NCBI GenBank assembly: GCA_934589705.1
Contig: CAKTOH010000007.1
Location: forward strand, 29,652 to 93,651
Length of the DNA: 64,000 bases
From: an uncultured Oscillospiraceae bacterium
Lineage (GTDB): Bacteria; Bacillota; Clostridia; Oscillospirales; Oscillospiraceae
Direction: 5' to 3'
Each line of letters starts with the position of its first letter. The stretch's first letter is position 1. Positions 52,677 to 60,091 of this stretch are shown here, one piece after another. A program made the translations under genes and the position numbers. The notes below the pieces were generated by a model that searched no databases, was not told the DNA's origin, and saw only the letters and a program-made list of their open reading frames with translations.

Positions 52677-52752
52677 GGGAGCATAGCTCAGCTGGGAGAG
52701 CATCTGCCTTACAAGCAGGAGGTCACAGGTTCGAGCCCTGTTGTTCCCACCA
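52677..52752 (+). tRNA. tRNA-Val (TAC)
   Basis: A 76-nt cloverleaf with acceptor GGGAGCA/TGTTCCC, anticodon loop CTTACAA (anticodon TAC), T-loop TTCGAGC and encoded ACCA end. Confidence 0.97.
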
Positions 52753-52760
52753 CCTTATTT

Positions 52761-52837
52761 GGCCCGGTGGTGCAGTCGGTTAGCACGCCAGCCTGTCACG
52801 CTGGAGGTCGACGGTTCGAGTCCGTTCCGGGTCGCCA
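52761..52837 (+). tRNA. tRNA-Asp (GTC)
   Basis: A 77-nt cloverleaf with acceptor GGCCCGG/CCGGGTC, anticodon loop CTGTCAC (GTC), T-loop TTCGAGT, discriminator G and encoded CCA. Confidence 0.97.
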
Positions 52838-52880
52838 TTTATAATGCTTTTGCATTTGAGGAAGTTTTTCTTCCTCACAT

Positions 52881-52956
<76 letters not shown>

Positions 52957-52961
52957 TTCAT

Positions 52962-53037
52962 GCGGGCGTAGCTCATCTGGTAGAGCGCCACCTTGCCAAG
53001 GTGGAGGTAGCGAGTTCGAGCCTCGTCGCCCGCTCCA
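52962..53037 (+). tRNA. tRNA-Gly (GCC)
   Basis: A 76-nt cloverleaf with acceptor GCGGGCG/CGCCCGC, anticodon loop TTGCCAA (GCC) and encoded TCCA. Confidence 0.97.
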
Positions 53038-53041
53038 AACG

Positions 53042-53069
53042 AATTAGGAACGCACCCGCGTTCCTAATT
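53042..53069 (+). other. Perfect hairpin between tRNA-Gly and tRNA-Cys
   Basis: AATTAGGAACGC pairs perfectly with GCGTTCCTAATT around ACCC, with only a short T tail. It could be a processing signal or a leaky terminator separating the first four tRNAs from tRNA-Cys. Confidence 0.6.
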
Positions 53070-53075
53070 TCATAT

Positions 53076-53150
53076 GGTACCGTGGCCAAGTGGTAAGGCA
53101 AGAGTCTGCAAAACTCTCATGCGCCAGTTCAAATCTGGCCGGTACCTCCA
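53076..53150 (+). tRNA. tRNA-Cys (GCA)
   Basis: A 75-nt cloverleaf with acceptor GGTACCG/CGGTACC, anticodon loop CTGCAAA (GCA), T-loop TTCAAAT and encoded TCCA. Its 3' end is repeated 700 bp downstream. Confidence 0.97.
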
Positions 53151-53156
53151 AAAATC
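53130..53156 (+). repeat. Direct repeat, tRNA-Cys 3' end, left copy
   Basis: The last 21 nt of tRNA-Cys plus six downstream bases (starting CAAATCTGGCCG, ending CCAAAAATC) recur at 53830-53856 with one mismatch, exactly 700 bp away. This is the pattern of an attachment-site duplication. Confidence 0.8.
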
Positions 53157-53187
53157 GGCAATCTTCGACAGAAGATTGCCGATTTTT
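53150..53187 (+). terminator. Terminator after tRNA-Cys
   Basis: AAAAATCGGCAATCTTC pairs perfectly with GAAGATTGCCGATTTTT around GACA. Confidence 0.92.
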
Positions 53188-53298
53188 ACTTGTTACTTAC
53201 TCACTATTCACTCTTCACTATAATTTGGTGGCCGATTTTTGGGAAGTAATAGGTAACAGTGAATAGTGAAGAAGTAGGATACGAAGGGGAAGGTTAAT
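53188..53298 (+). other. Inverted-repeat flank of the four-helix-bundle gene
   Basis: CACTATTCACTCTTCACTAT near 53201 is loosely inverted at 53256-53275 (AGTGAATAGTGAAG). Such TTCACTATTCAC-type flanks are common around four-helix-bundle genes, recalled from other genomes. No gene is seen in the flank itself. Confidence 0.4.
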
Positions 53299-53643
53299 AT
53301 GGGCAGCCCTTTGCAAGAGAAATCGAAGGCTTTTGCGTTGCAGATTATCAAGGTATGCAATGAAGTAAAGCGGGAAAAACGAGAATCGGTTTTGACGAAT
53401 CAACTCGTTCGCTCTGGAACCAGCGTTGGAGCAAATATCCGAGAAGCGTTTTATGCCCATGGTAGGGCTGATTTTATAGCGAAGCTTCAGATCGCATTAA
53501 AAGAGTGCTCCGAAAGCGAGTATTGGCTGGAATTACTGATTGAGAGTGGATATTACGAGGATAAAAGAATTCTTGAACAGTGTGTTGAGATCAAAAAGCT
53601 TTTGATTTCTTCCATTAACACGGCGAAAAACAACTTGAGATAA
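53299..53643 (+). CDS. Four-helix-bundle protein (S23/IVS-type)
   Basis: The 114-residue protein starts MGSPLQEKSKAFALQIIKVC and contains VLTNQLVRSGTSVGANIREAF, the hallmark of the S23-type four-helix-bundle family (TIGR02436) first found in 23S rRNA intervening sequences and related to Avd of diversity-generating retroelements. All four helices are present. The function is unknown; these genes are often mobile and sit in RNA-related loci. The ATG follows GGGGAAGG. The gene is more AT-rich than its neighbours. It lies inside the 700-bp segment between the two copies of the tRNA-Cys 3' end, which supports transfer. Confidence 0.88.
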   Translation: MGSPLQEKSKAFALQIIKVCNEVKREKRESVLTNQLVRSGTSVGANIREAFYAHGRADFIAKLQIALKECSESEYWLELLIESGYYEDKRILEQCVEIKKLLISSINTAKNNLR

Positions 53644-53670
53644 TGTGCATCTAAAGTGTTGGCAAGACAC

Positions 53671-53708
53671 AAAGAAAAAGGACATCCATCCGGATGTCCT
53701 TTTTCTTT
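53671..53708 (+). terminator. Terminator of the four-helix-bundle gene
   Basis: AAAGAAAAAGGACATCC pairs perfectly with GGATGTCCTTTTTCTTT around ATCC, a bidirectional-type terminator. Confidence 0.92.
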
Positions 53709-53724
53709 GGAAAAATCAGGGAAC

Positions 53725-53856
53725 GGACAGATTTGAAAATCGGAATGCAGGTGTCCGGTGGACACCTGCTGGAACCCGGCTCGACGGGTTCCACACCTTG
53801 ATTTGCTTTCCGAAGGACAGCAAATGCGGCAAATCTGGCCGATACCTCCAAAAATC
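53725..53856 (+). mobile_element. tRNA-tail hairpin element, Cys copy
   Basis: In order: an inverted copy of the tRNA-Cys T-arm (CAGATTTGAA at 53728-53737), 9 nt, hairpin 1 (GCAGGTGTCC GGT GGACACCTGC, 53747-53769), abutting hairpin 2 (TGGAACCCG GCTCGA CGGGTTCCA, 53770-53793), a third hairpin ATTTGCT/AGCAAAT (53801-53825), then the direct copy of the tRNA-Cys 3' end (53830-53850). The inverted and direct T-arm copies can pair and enclose the hairpins. The same geometry occurs after tRNA-Arg. There is no coding capacity. Confidence 0.7.
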
Positions 53857-53883
53857 CCGAATGCGACAGCGTTCGGGATTTTT
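53850..53883 (+). terminator. Terminator after the repeated tRNA-Cys end
   Basis: AAAAATCCCGAA pairs perfectly with TTCGGGATTTTT, with GC/GC pairing inside the loop. It may be the original terminator of tRNA-Cys before the insertion. Confidence 0.85.
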
Positions 53884-53948
53884 CACTTTGACTTATTTGC
53901 GTATTCGGGATTTTAGGAAGTGAAGGGTCAGTGGTAAAAACAATCCCC

Positions 53949-53977
53949 TTGCGGGAAAACGAAAGTTATGCTATAGT
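53949..53977 (+). promoter_or_regulatory. Promoter of the patatin gene
   Basis: TTGCGG at 53949-53954 and TATAGT at 53972-53977 with a 17-bp spacer and TG extension of the -10. Confidence 0.75.
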
Positions 53978-54016
53978 ATTTCCAGAGTTAACTGGGCTTT
54001 TGGAGGACTTGAGCAT

Positions 54017-54859
54017 ATGAAAACCGGAATTGTGGACGTAGGCGGCGGCCTTCGTGGTATTTACGCCGCAGGCGTCCTGGACTACTGCATGGCGGAGAAT
54101 ATCCGCTTTGACCTGGGGATCGGGGTCTCGGCAGGCTCTGCCAACCTGACCTCCTACTGCGCCGGGCAGAAGGGGCGCAATTACATTTTCTATACGGACT
54201 ACTCCTTCCGCAAGGAGTATATGGGCGTTGAGAACTTCCTGTCCCAGCGTTCCTATGTGGATTTGGATTATGTCTACGGTACCCTGAGCAGCGCAAATGG
54301 GGAATACCCTGTGGACTATCCCGCCATTCGGGACAATCCCATGGAGTTCTATGTGGTGGCCACTGAGGCCAGAACCGGCCGCCCAAAGTACTTTACCAAG
54401 GCGGATATTCATCAGGACAATTATGACATTATGAAAGCCTCCTCGTCCATTCCCGTGGTGTGCAAGCCCTATGAGATTGACGGTGTGCCCTACTATGACG
54501 GTGCTCTGTCCGACCCGGTGCCGGTGGAGAAGGCCTTCGCCTTAGGCTGTGACCGGGTGGTGCTGCTGCTGACCAAGCCTGAGCGGTTCCTGCGCACCCC
54601 AAACAAGGACGAGCGGCTGGCTGCCTGTATCCGGCATACCTACCCGGCGGCGGCTCGGAGCCTGTGTCAGCGGGCTCAGCGGTACAACGAGAGCGTAGCC
54701 CTTGCCCGGCTCCAGGCTCGTCAGGGCAAGGTGCTGGTGGTGGCTCCGGAGGATACCTTCGGCGTGGACACCCTGACCCGGGACAAGGATGCCCTGGACA
54801 GGCTCTACCGGGCAGGCTTCGCCGACGGCGAAAAAATCAAGGCGTTTTTGAGTAAATAA
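54017..54859 (+). CDS. Patatin-like phospholipase
   Basis: The 280-residue protein begins MKTGIVDVGGGLRGIYAAGV (oxyanion-hole GGGLRG) and has the nucleophile motif GVSAGS (Gly-x-Ser-x-Gly, Ser near residue 39) and the dyad acid in YYDGALSDP. These are the catalytic features of bacterial patatin acyl hydrolases. It has no signal peptide, so it probably acts on membrane lipids from the cytoplasm. Gene has its own promoter and terminator. The exact lipid substrate is unknown. Confidence 0.9.
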   Translation: MKTGIVDVGGGLRGIYAAGVLDYCMAENIRFDLGIGVSAGSANLTSYCAGQKGRNYIFYTDYSFRKEYMGVENFLSQRSYVDLDYVYGTLSSANGEYPVDYPAIRDNPMEFYVVATEARTGRPKYFTKADIHQDNYDIMKASSSIPVVCKPYEIDGVPYYDGALSDPVPVEKAFALGCDRVVLLLTKPERFLRTPNKDERLAACIRHTYPAAARSLCQRAQRYNESVALARLQARQGKVLVVAPEDTFGVDTLTRDKDALDRLYRAGFADGEKIKAFLSK

Positions 54860-54860
54860 C

Positions 54861-54891
54861 AAAAGGAGCTGCGGCAAGCAGCTCCTTTTTT
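54861..54891 (+). terminator. Terminator of the patatin gene
   Basis: AAAAGGAGCTGC pairs perfectly with GCAGCTCCTTTT around GGCAA, followed by more T. It also lies just past the stop of the convergent DUF362 gene. Confidence 0.92.
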
Positions 54892-54895
54892 GAAA

Positions 54896-55762
54896 TCATT
54901 TCACTTCCACCAGCTCGTATTCTCTGCTGCCGAAGCCAAGGGCCGCGGCGGACTCGATGGTGTGCACGCCGTTCCGGCTTTCTACCCGCTCCAGGAAGTG
55001 AGCCTTGCCCGGGTCGTCACAGCCGTAGACCAGATCGATGCAGGCCTGATCGATGGCAATGGGGTCGGTGGAGGCCAGCACGCCCATATCGGCAATGCAG
55101 GGATCCTCGGCCACCGCACAGCAGTCGCAGTCCACGCTCATGTTCTTCATGACGTTAATGTAAACCGCGTTGCCCTTGAAATACTCCACCACGGAGCTGG
55201 CGGCGTCCGCCATGGACTCCAGGAAGGAATCGTGGTCTGCCGTCCAAATCTGCTTGGGATCGCCTGCGCCGTGGATGTAGGCCTTGCCATAGGAGGAGGC
55301 TACGCCAATGGACAGCTGCTTCAGGGCTCCGCCGTAGCCGCCCATGGGATGTCCCTTGAAGTGGGACAGCACCAGCATGGAATCGTAATTGGCAATATCC
55401 TTGCCCACAAAGTTTTTGTGAATCACTTTGCCGCCCGGGATAGGCAGCTCCAGGTCAGGGCCTTGAGCGTCCAGCAGGTCAACGGTAAAGTACCGGTTCC
55501 AGCCGTGGCCTTCCAGCAGAGCCAGGTGCTTGGGGGTGGTGTTTCGGGCACCTTCATAGGCGGTGTTGCACTCGACCACCGTGCCGCCGACATAATCGAT
55601 GATCTCCTTCCAGAAGTCCGGATGGAGGAAATTCTGATTTCCCTTTTCGCCGGAGTGAACCTTCACGGCCACCTTGCCGGGCAGTTCCTTGCCAACCAGC
55701 TTGTACAGCCGCAAAACGGCATCCGGGGTGATGGTACGGGAAAAATAAACCGTAGATTTCAT
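54896..55762 (-). CDS. DUF362 domain protein
   Basis: The 288-residue protein starts MKSTVYFSRTITPDAVLRLY and contains VAVKVHSGEKGN, VVECNTAYEGARN, LSHFKGHPMGGYGGALKQLSIG and CDCCAVAEDPCIADMGVLASTDP. These are typical of DUF362, a family often annotated as iron-sulphur cluster-binding or related to the LarA-like fold. Conserved cysteines (VDCDCCA) support a metal or cluster. The function is not known. It is convergent with the patatin gene. Confidence 0.87.
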   Translation of the reverse strand: MKSTVYFSRTITPDAVLRLYKLVGKELPGKVAVKVHSGEKGNQNFLHPDFWKEIIDYVGGTVVECNTAYEGARNTTPKHLALLEGHGWNRYFTVDLLDAQGPDLELPIPGGKVIHKNFVGKDIANYDSMLVLSHFKGHPMGGYGGALKQLSIGVASSYGKAYIHGAGDPKQIWTADHDSFLESMADAASSVVEYFKGNAVYINVMKNMSVDCDCCAVAEDPCIADMGVLASTDPIAIDQACIDLVYGCDDPGKAHFLERVESRNGVHTIESAAALGFGSREYELVEVK

Positions 55763-55842
55763 AGCGTATCTCCTTGCTTCTTGGATTGTGCCGGAGGCAC
55801 ATCCTTATTCTAAACCGAAAGGAACAAATTGGCAAGTATTTT

Positions 55843-56172
55843 TTACAGCAGACCGTATTCCATGCCGTAGGGCCAGCCGTTGAGCCCGCCCAGATTGTAG
55901 AGCCGGGTATAGCCCAATTCGTCCAGCTTGACGGCGGCCAGAGCCGCCCGGCGGCCGGTGCGGCAGTAGAGAAGGACGGGCGCGTCTAAGTCTGGCAAAA
56001 TATCCAGAATTTCCCCTTCGTCCATGGTTTCCAAGTCTTCCTGGGGGAGCAGAACTGCCCCGGCCGCGTGCTCAATGCCGTATTCCTCCTCGGTGCGCAC
56101 ATCCAGAAGAACGCTGCCCGGGCAGGTGTCCAGAATGTGCTTTCCTTCCTCAAAGGAGATGTAGTCTATCAT
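55843..56172 (-). CDS. Rhodanese-like domain protein
   Basis: The 109-residue single-domain protein reads MIDYISFEEGKHILDTCPGS and VLLDVRTEEEYGIEHAAGAV. The active-site loop CRTGRR has a catalytic Cys. Rhodaneses transfer sulphur from persulphide donors; the physiological partner is unknown. The upstream in-frame ATG at 56205 lies before the ribosome binding site GGAGGAA, so 56172 is preferred. Confidence 0.88.
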   Translation of the reverse strand: MIDYISFEEGKHILDTCPGSVLLDVRTEEEYGIEHAAGAVLLPQEDLETMDEGEILDILPDLDAPVLLYCRTGRRAALAAVKLDELGYTRLYNLGGLNGWPYGMEYGLL

Positions 56173-56196
56173 GTGGGTTCCTCCTGTTAAAAGCTT

Positions 56197-56223
56197 CGGC
56201 GGCACCGAGAACCGGTGCCGCCG
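56197..56223 (-). terminator. Terminator of the sugar transferase gene
   Basis: CGGCGGCACCG pairs perfectly with CGGTGCCGCCG around a 5-nt loop. On the minus strand it is followed by AAGCTTTTAAC, a weak T tract. Confidence 0.65.
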
Positions 56224-56231
56224 GGTAAGGT

Positions 56232-57629
56232 TTAATCGTTCTGATCCATTTCTTTGAGAATTTCGTCTGCCTTTTCCTGATTCTCCTTGGCCTTGTCGAT
56301 GCCCTCGGTGCTCTCCTTGCTGAATAGAATCCGGATGGTCAGAATCATCAGCTTGACATCCAGAAGCAGGGAGTAGTTTTCAATATACATGAGGTCAAGG
56401 CGAAGCTTGTCGTAGGGACTGGTGTTGTACTTGCCGTAGATCTGGGCGTAGCCCGTCAGGCCGCCCCGAACCTTCAGCCGGTAGGCAAATTCCGGGATAT
56501 CCTTGCAGTATTCGTCGGCGATGACCTTCCGCTCGGGCCGGGGGCCTACGACGCTCATGTCGCCCTTGAGAATATTGATAAGCTGGGGCAGCTCGTCCAG
56601 CCGGAAGGGACGGATGATTCGTCCGACCTTGGTAATCCGGGGGTCGTTGTCCGTAGCCAGCACCGCACCGGCGTATTTTTCCGCGTCCACCACCATGCTG
56701 CGGAACTTCAGAATGTCAAACTCCACCCCGTTCCGGGTCAGCCGCTTCTGACGGAAGAACACCGGCCCGCCGTCCTCCAGCTTGATGGCGGCGGCGATGA
56801 GCAGCATCAGCGGGGCGAGAATCAGCAGCACGATGGCACTGATGACCACGTCCATAATCCGCTTGGTCACCCGCTCGGCAGGGGTCAGCCCTGTGCCCTT
56901 GACCAGAACCAGAGGGGTATCGAAGAGGGTAATGTTCCGGGCGCCTCTGAGCATGATGTCCGTGAGCTTGGGAGAGACATAGGTGCGGATGCGGTAGCGA
57001 TAGCAGTATTTGAGCAGATCGTTTCGCAGCTGAGCGGGCACATCGTTGAGAATCACCGCGTCGTACTTGGGAATTTCCTTGATGATGGCGTCGAACCCCT
57101 CGTCGGAGGAAATCAGGGCGCTGATGTTGTACTTGTCCTTCCGGGTATCCATTTTGACCTTCAGCTCCACACCCCGGCGATGACCGTAAATGAGAAGCAT
57201 GTCGTGGGGCGCGTACAGCCGGTGATACAGGCTGGTGTAGGCGAAAATCAGAGCCACCGCAATGACAATCTGGGCCGCCGTCAGAGCCAGCATAGGGGAG
57301 GGGGGCAGCAGGGCATTGCCGATGAGGCACAGCTGCCAGTAGGTGATGAAATTCACCAGAGCCAGGGAAACAATCTGCCCGATCATCAGATCCAGCCGGT
57401 GGAGCTGACCGAACATGGTGCATTCCGAGTTCAGGAACAGGGCGTAGAGCAAAACGCCGTAGATGCCCATCAGCACATATTTTCCTTTGTAGACGAAGTA
57501 TTCCAGGTCGTAGCCGATTTTCCAGGCAAAGTAATAGGCCAGGGTCAGCAGAATCACTTCCAGCAGCGTCTCCGCTACCCGGACGAAGCCCTTCATATCC
57601 TCATAAGCGCCGCGGCTTAATTTTCTCAT
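56232..57629 (-). CDS. Polyprenyl-phosphate sugar transferase (exopolysaccharide initiation)
   Basis: The protein (465 residues from ATG 57629) has four to five N-terminal transmembrane helices, a CoA-binding-like middle domain (about 140-240), a fifth helix (VVISAIVLLILAPLMLLIAAA) and the C-terminal bacterial sugar transferase domain with PVFFRQKRLTRNG, LKFRSM, RLDELPQL and GDMSVVGPRPE. This is the WbaP/CpsE family that loads the first sugar phosphate onto undecaprenyl phosphate for capsule or exopolysaccharide. No other polysaccharide genes are next to it. The ATG at 57644 sits on top of the ribosome binding site; 57629 is better spaced. Confidence 0.9.
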   Translation of the reverse strand: MRKLSRGAYEDMKGFVRVAETLLEVILLTLAYYFAWKIGYDLEYFVYKGKYVLMGIYGVLLYALFLNSECTMFGQLHRLDLMIGQIVSLALVNFITYWQLCLIGNALLPPSPMLALTAAQIVIAVALIFAYTSLYHRLYAPHDMLLIYGHRRGVELKVKMDTRKDKYNISALISSDEGFDAIIKEIPKYDAVILNDVPAQLRNDLLKYCYRYRIRTYVSPKLTDIMLRGARNITLFDTPLVLVKGTGLTPAERVTKRIMDVVISAIVLLILAPLMLLIAAAIKLEDGGPVFFRQKRLTRNGVEFDILKFRSMVVDAEKYAGAVLATDNDPRITKVGRIIRPFRLDELPQLINILKGDMSVVGPRPERKVIADEYCKDIPEFAYRLKVRGGLTGYAQIYGKYNTSPYDKLRLDLMYIENYSLLLDVKLMILTIRILFSKESTEGIDKAKENQEKADEILKEMDQND

Positions 57630-57755
57630 TGTCTGTCTGCACATCCTTTTTTTCGGCTGCCCCCAATGGGCAAAAAATCCATAATCCTCTAGATTTTACC
57701 ACAAAAATCAGGAAAAAGCAAGCCGGAGCCGGAATTTTCCTGAGCCGGCAAAAAG

Positions 57756-57778
57756 GGCAGAGCCTATGGCTCTGCCCC
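57756..57778. repeat. Palindrome flanking family A element, left copy
   Basis: GGGCAGAGCC TAT GGCTCTGCCC, repeated at 57963-57987. The two copies bracket a full family A element. Confidence 0.75.
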
Positions 57779-57810
57779 GCAGCGTGTCAAAAAAGCCCCC
57801 AATATACGTT

Positions 57811-57942
57811 GTCATTCCGAACCAGTCCGCTTAAGTGGTGTGGGAATCCTCCAGATAGAAGTAAAAGCCACTGGTTTAGGATCTAAAATGTTTGAAAATT
57901 AGGGGGATTGCCACGGCAGTGTGCGCACTGCCTCGCAATGAC
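57811..57942. repeat. Inverted-repeat element, family A, copy 3 (full)
   Basis: The 132-bp element is in the opposite orientation to the copy at 25190-25320 and nearly identical to it through the right half (for example CACGGCAGTGTGCGCACTGC). Conservation extends over 57781-57957 including the outer flanks (GTGTCAAAAAAGCCCCCAA; CATGGTTTTTCGACAG). Confidence 0.8.
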
Positions 57943-57962
57943 ATGGTTTTTCGACAGCCTGT

Positions 57963-57987
57963 GGGGCAGAGCCTATGGCTCTGCCCC
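57963..57987. repeat. Palindrome flanking family A element, right copy
   Basis: GGGGCAGAGCC TAT GGCTCTGCCCC; second copy of the palindrome at 57756-57778. It ends just before the stop of the PHP phosphatase gene and may act as its terminator. Confidence 0.75.
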
Positions 57988-57993
57988 GAAGAT

Positions 57994-58776
57994 TTAACGA
58001 TGGAAAATGGGTTTTCTTCCTTCGAAGGTACACACATAGCCGAAAATGCCCTTCAGAAGTTCGCAGGCCTCCTTGGAATACTGTCCCACCCGGCTGGCGG
58101 TGTGAGCGTCGGAGCCTACGGTGACGATTTCGCCGCCCAGCTCCTTGAACCGGCGGAAATAGTCCTCGGTGGGCAGAAACCCGCCGCAGCGATCCAGGCC
58201 GCTGGTGTTCAGCTCCAATCCCTTGCCCTTGACGGCCAGCACCCGGAGAATCTCGTCGATGATTTCCCGGTGCTCCTCGTAGGGCACAGGCCGGGGCGCG
58301 GGATGGGCGGCAGTTTTTCCGATGTAGGTCAGATGAGCCAGCACGTCAAAGTCGTCGTGAAGCCGGACGCAGGCCAGGGTTTCCACCAGGCACCGCCGTT
58401 CCGCCTGCCAGACGGTTTTGCCTGCCCAGAAATCCTGAAAGTACACGTCCAGCCCATCCACGAAGTGGATGGAGCCCAGAACGAAGTCAAAGGGCCGCCG
58501 CTGCAAATCCTTCCGGAATTGAGCCACGTTGTCCCGGGTCATGCCGAATTCCATGCCCCGGCGGATTTTCAGCCCGGGGGCGGACAGCCGGTCGTATTCC
58601 GCACTGTACTCGGCGGTATCGAAGGCCATGTTCCCCATTTTTCCTCTGGGGTCATAGTCGATGTGATCGGTGAAGCAGATTTCCTTCAGTCCGGCATCCA
58701 GCGCGGCCTGAACCATTTTCTCGGCGGGGTCGTGGGCGTCAAAGGACACCCGGGAGTGCATGTGGTAGTCGTACAT
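57994..58776 (-). CDS. PHP-domain histidinol-phosphatase family protein
   Basis: The 260-residue protein begins MYDYHMHSRVSFDAHDPAEK, the PHP metal-binding HxH motif, followed by CFTDHIDYDP, GMEFGMTRD, LGSIHFVDGLDVYF, AHLTYIGKTAA and TVGSDAHTASRVG. These give the trinuclear metal site of HisJ/HisK-type phosphatases. The last step of histidine synthesis is the assigned role of the family; no his genes are nearby, so another phosphoester is possible. It lies three bases downstream of mutY. Confidence 0.85.
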   Translation of the reverse strand: MYDYHMHSRVSFDAHDPAEKMVQAALDAGLKEICFTDHIDYDPRGKMGNMAFDTAEYSAEYDRLSAPGLKIRRGMEFGMTRDNVAQFRKDLQRRPFDFVLGSIHFVDGLDVYFQDFWAGKTVWQAERRCLVETLACVRLHDDFDVLAHLTYIGKTAAHPAPRPVPYEEHREIIDEILRVLAVKGKGLELNTSGLDRCGGFLPTEDYFRRFKELGGEIVTVGSDAHTASRVGQYSKEACELLKGIFGYVCTFEGRKPIFHR

Positions 58777-58779
58777 TTT

Positions 58780-59817
58780 CTATCTCTCCCAAAATTGGCG
58801 GAATGCGGTGGGCAGAGCCGCCTGCGTATTGATTTCCTCCGGGGTCATCCACTGGAAGCCGCCGAAGGGTGCCTCCACTTCCAGATAAATGCCCTTCATA
58901 TTCCATTGAATGTGGGTAAAAATATGGGTTTTCCGGGACTCCCGGAACAATTCTCTGGGGTGAATCCCCCGCTCTCTCAGTGCATCCAGCGCCTGCTCTG
59001 TGTCCAGGTCGCCGGGGAGGTTCGGAAACTGCCAGAGTCCGGCAAGGAGCCCCTTCTCCGGTCGCTTTTCCAGGGCGAAGCGACCGTCACAGCTTAAGAT
59101 AAAAACCGTTAAATCTTCCTGTCTGCGCCCCTTTTTGGGGGATTTTACCGGCAGCGTTTGGGGGTTTCCTTCCAGGAAAGCCAGACAAAAGCCCTTGCAT
59201 GGACAGCTTTCGCAGTCCGGCTTCCGGTTGGGGCCGCAGAGGGTGGCTCCCAATTCCATGAGAGCCTGGGTGAAGTCTCCGGCGTCCTGGGGATAAATGG
59301 CAGCCAGCCGGGCGGTCACGTCCTGTCGGGTCTGGGGCAGGTCAATGGGGGAGGGGTCGTTGCGAAGCCGGGAGACCACCCGAAGCACGTTGCCGTCCAC
59401 CGCCGGAGTGGGCTGGTTGAAGGCAATGGAGCAGATGGCACCGGCGGTGTAGGGGCCGATTCCGGGAAGGGAGAGCACCTGGGCGTGGTCGGTGGGAAAT
59501 TCCCCGCCGTACTGCGCTTCAATCACCTGGGCGCATTTTTTTAGGTTCCGCACCCGGGAGTAGTAGCCCAGACCCTCCCAAAGCTTGTGGAGGACTTCAT
59601 CGTCGCACTGAGCCAGAGACCGGATGTCCGGCAGGGCGGCAAGGAACCGGGTGTAATAGCCCTTCACGGCCTCCACACGAGTCTGCTGGAGCATGATCTC
59701 CGACAGCCAGATGTGGTAGGGATTCCGATCCTCCCGCCAGGGAAGGCATCGGCGGTTTTCCCGGTACCAAGGCAGAAGCACCCCGGGGAGGGCAGACAGA
59801 TTTTCAGTTTTCCCCAT
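58780..59817 (-). CDS. mutY: A/G-specific adenine DNA glycosylase
   Basis: The 345-residue protein has the catalytic Glu40 (SEIMLQQTRVEAV), helix-hairpin-helix LPGIGPYTAGAI (about 117-128), Asp141 (VDGNVLRV) and a [4Fe-4S] cluster site Cys194, Cys202, Cys205, Cys211. A C-terminal NUDIX-like domain (about 232-340) recognises 8-oxoguanine. MutY removes adenine mispaired with oxidised guanine. AAAGGAGG lies seven bases before the ATG at 59817; the upstream TTG overlaps that site. It heads an operon with the PHP gene. Confidence 0.95.
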   Translation of the reverse strand: MGKTENLSALPGVLLPWYRENRRCLPWREDRNPYHIWLSEIMLQQTRVEAVKGYYTRFLAALPDIRSLAQCDDEVLHKLWEGLGYYSRVRNLKKCAQVIEAQYGGEFPTDHAQVLSLPGIGPYTAGAICSIAFNQPTPAVDGNVLRVVSRLRNDPSPIDLPQTRQDVTARLAAIYPQDAGDFTQALMELGATLCGPNRKPDCESCPCKGFCLAFLEGNPQTLPVKSPKKGRRQEDLTVFILSCDGRFALEKRPEKGLLAGLWQFPNLPGDLDTEQALDALRERGIHPRELFRESRKTHIFTHIQWNMKGIYLEVEAPFGGFQWMTPEEINTQAALPTAFRQFWER

Positions 59818-59844
59818 GCGGATGCCTCCTTTCAATGTTAAACT

Positions 59845-59874
59845 ATTCTACAATAGCATGGGCTTTTCTGTCAA
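59845..59874 (-). promoter_or_regulatory. Promoter of mutY
   Basis: On the minus strand TTGACA (59874-59869) and TAGAAT (59850-59845) are separated by 18 bp. Confidence 0.75.
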
Positions 59875-59917
59875 GAAGGGGCGAATAGGAAAATTTCCGG
59901 TTTTTTGAAAAAAGTAC

Positions 59918-59946
59918 TTGCATTTTGTGAAAGCATGTGCTATTAT
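59918..59946 (+). promoter_or_regulatory. Promoter of tRNA-Arg
   Basis: TTGCAT at 59918-59923 and TATTAT at 59941-59946, 17-bp spacer, TG-extended -10, about 20 nt before the tRNA. Confidence 0.75.
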
Positions 59947-59966
59947 ATCTCAGTCGATTGCGACAT

Positions 59967-60043
59967 GCGCCAGTAGCTCAGTTGGATAGAGTGACTGACT
60001 ACGAATCAGTAGGTCGGGGGTTCGAGTCCCTTCTGGCGTACCA
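59967..60043 (+). tRNA. tRNA-Arg (ACG)
   Basis: A 77-nt cloverleaf with acceptor GCGCCAG/CTGGCGT (first pair G-T), anticodon loop CTACGAA (ACG), T-loop TTCGAGT and encoded ACCA. The 3' end is repeated at 60171-60190. Confidence 0.96.
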
Positions 60044-60078
60044 AAAACGGTGTATCCCATCCGGGATACACCGTTTTT
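60043..60078 (+). terminator. Terminator of tRNA-Arg
   Basis: AAAAACGGTGTATCCC pairs perfectly with GGGATACACCGTTTTT around ATCC. Confidence 0.93.
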
Positions 60079-60091
60079 GTATTCCGAATAA

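Noticed and set aside
52611..52844. 77-codon frame through tRNA-Val and tRNA-Asp
   Set aside because: It overlaps two clear tRNA genes and is an artefact of their sequence.
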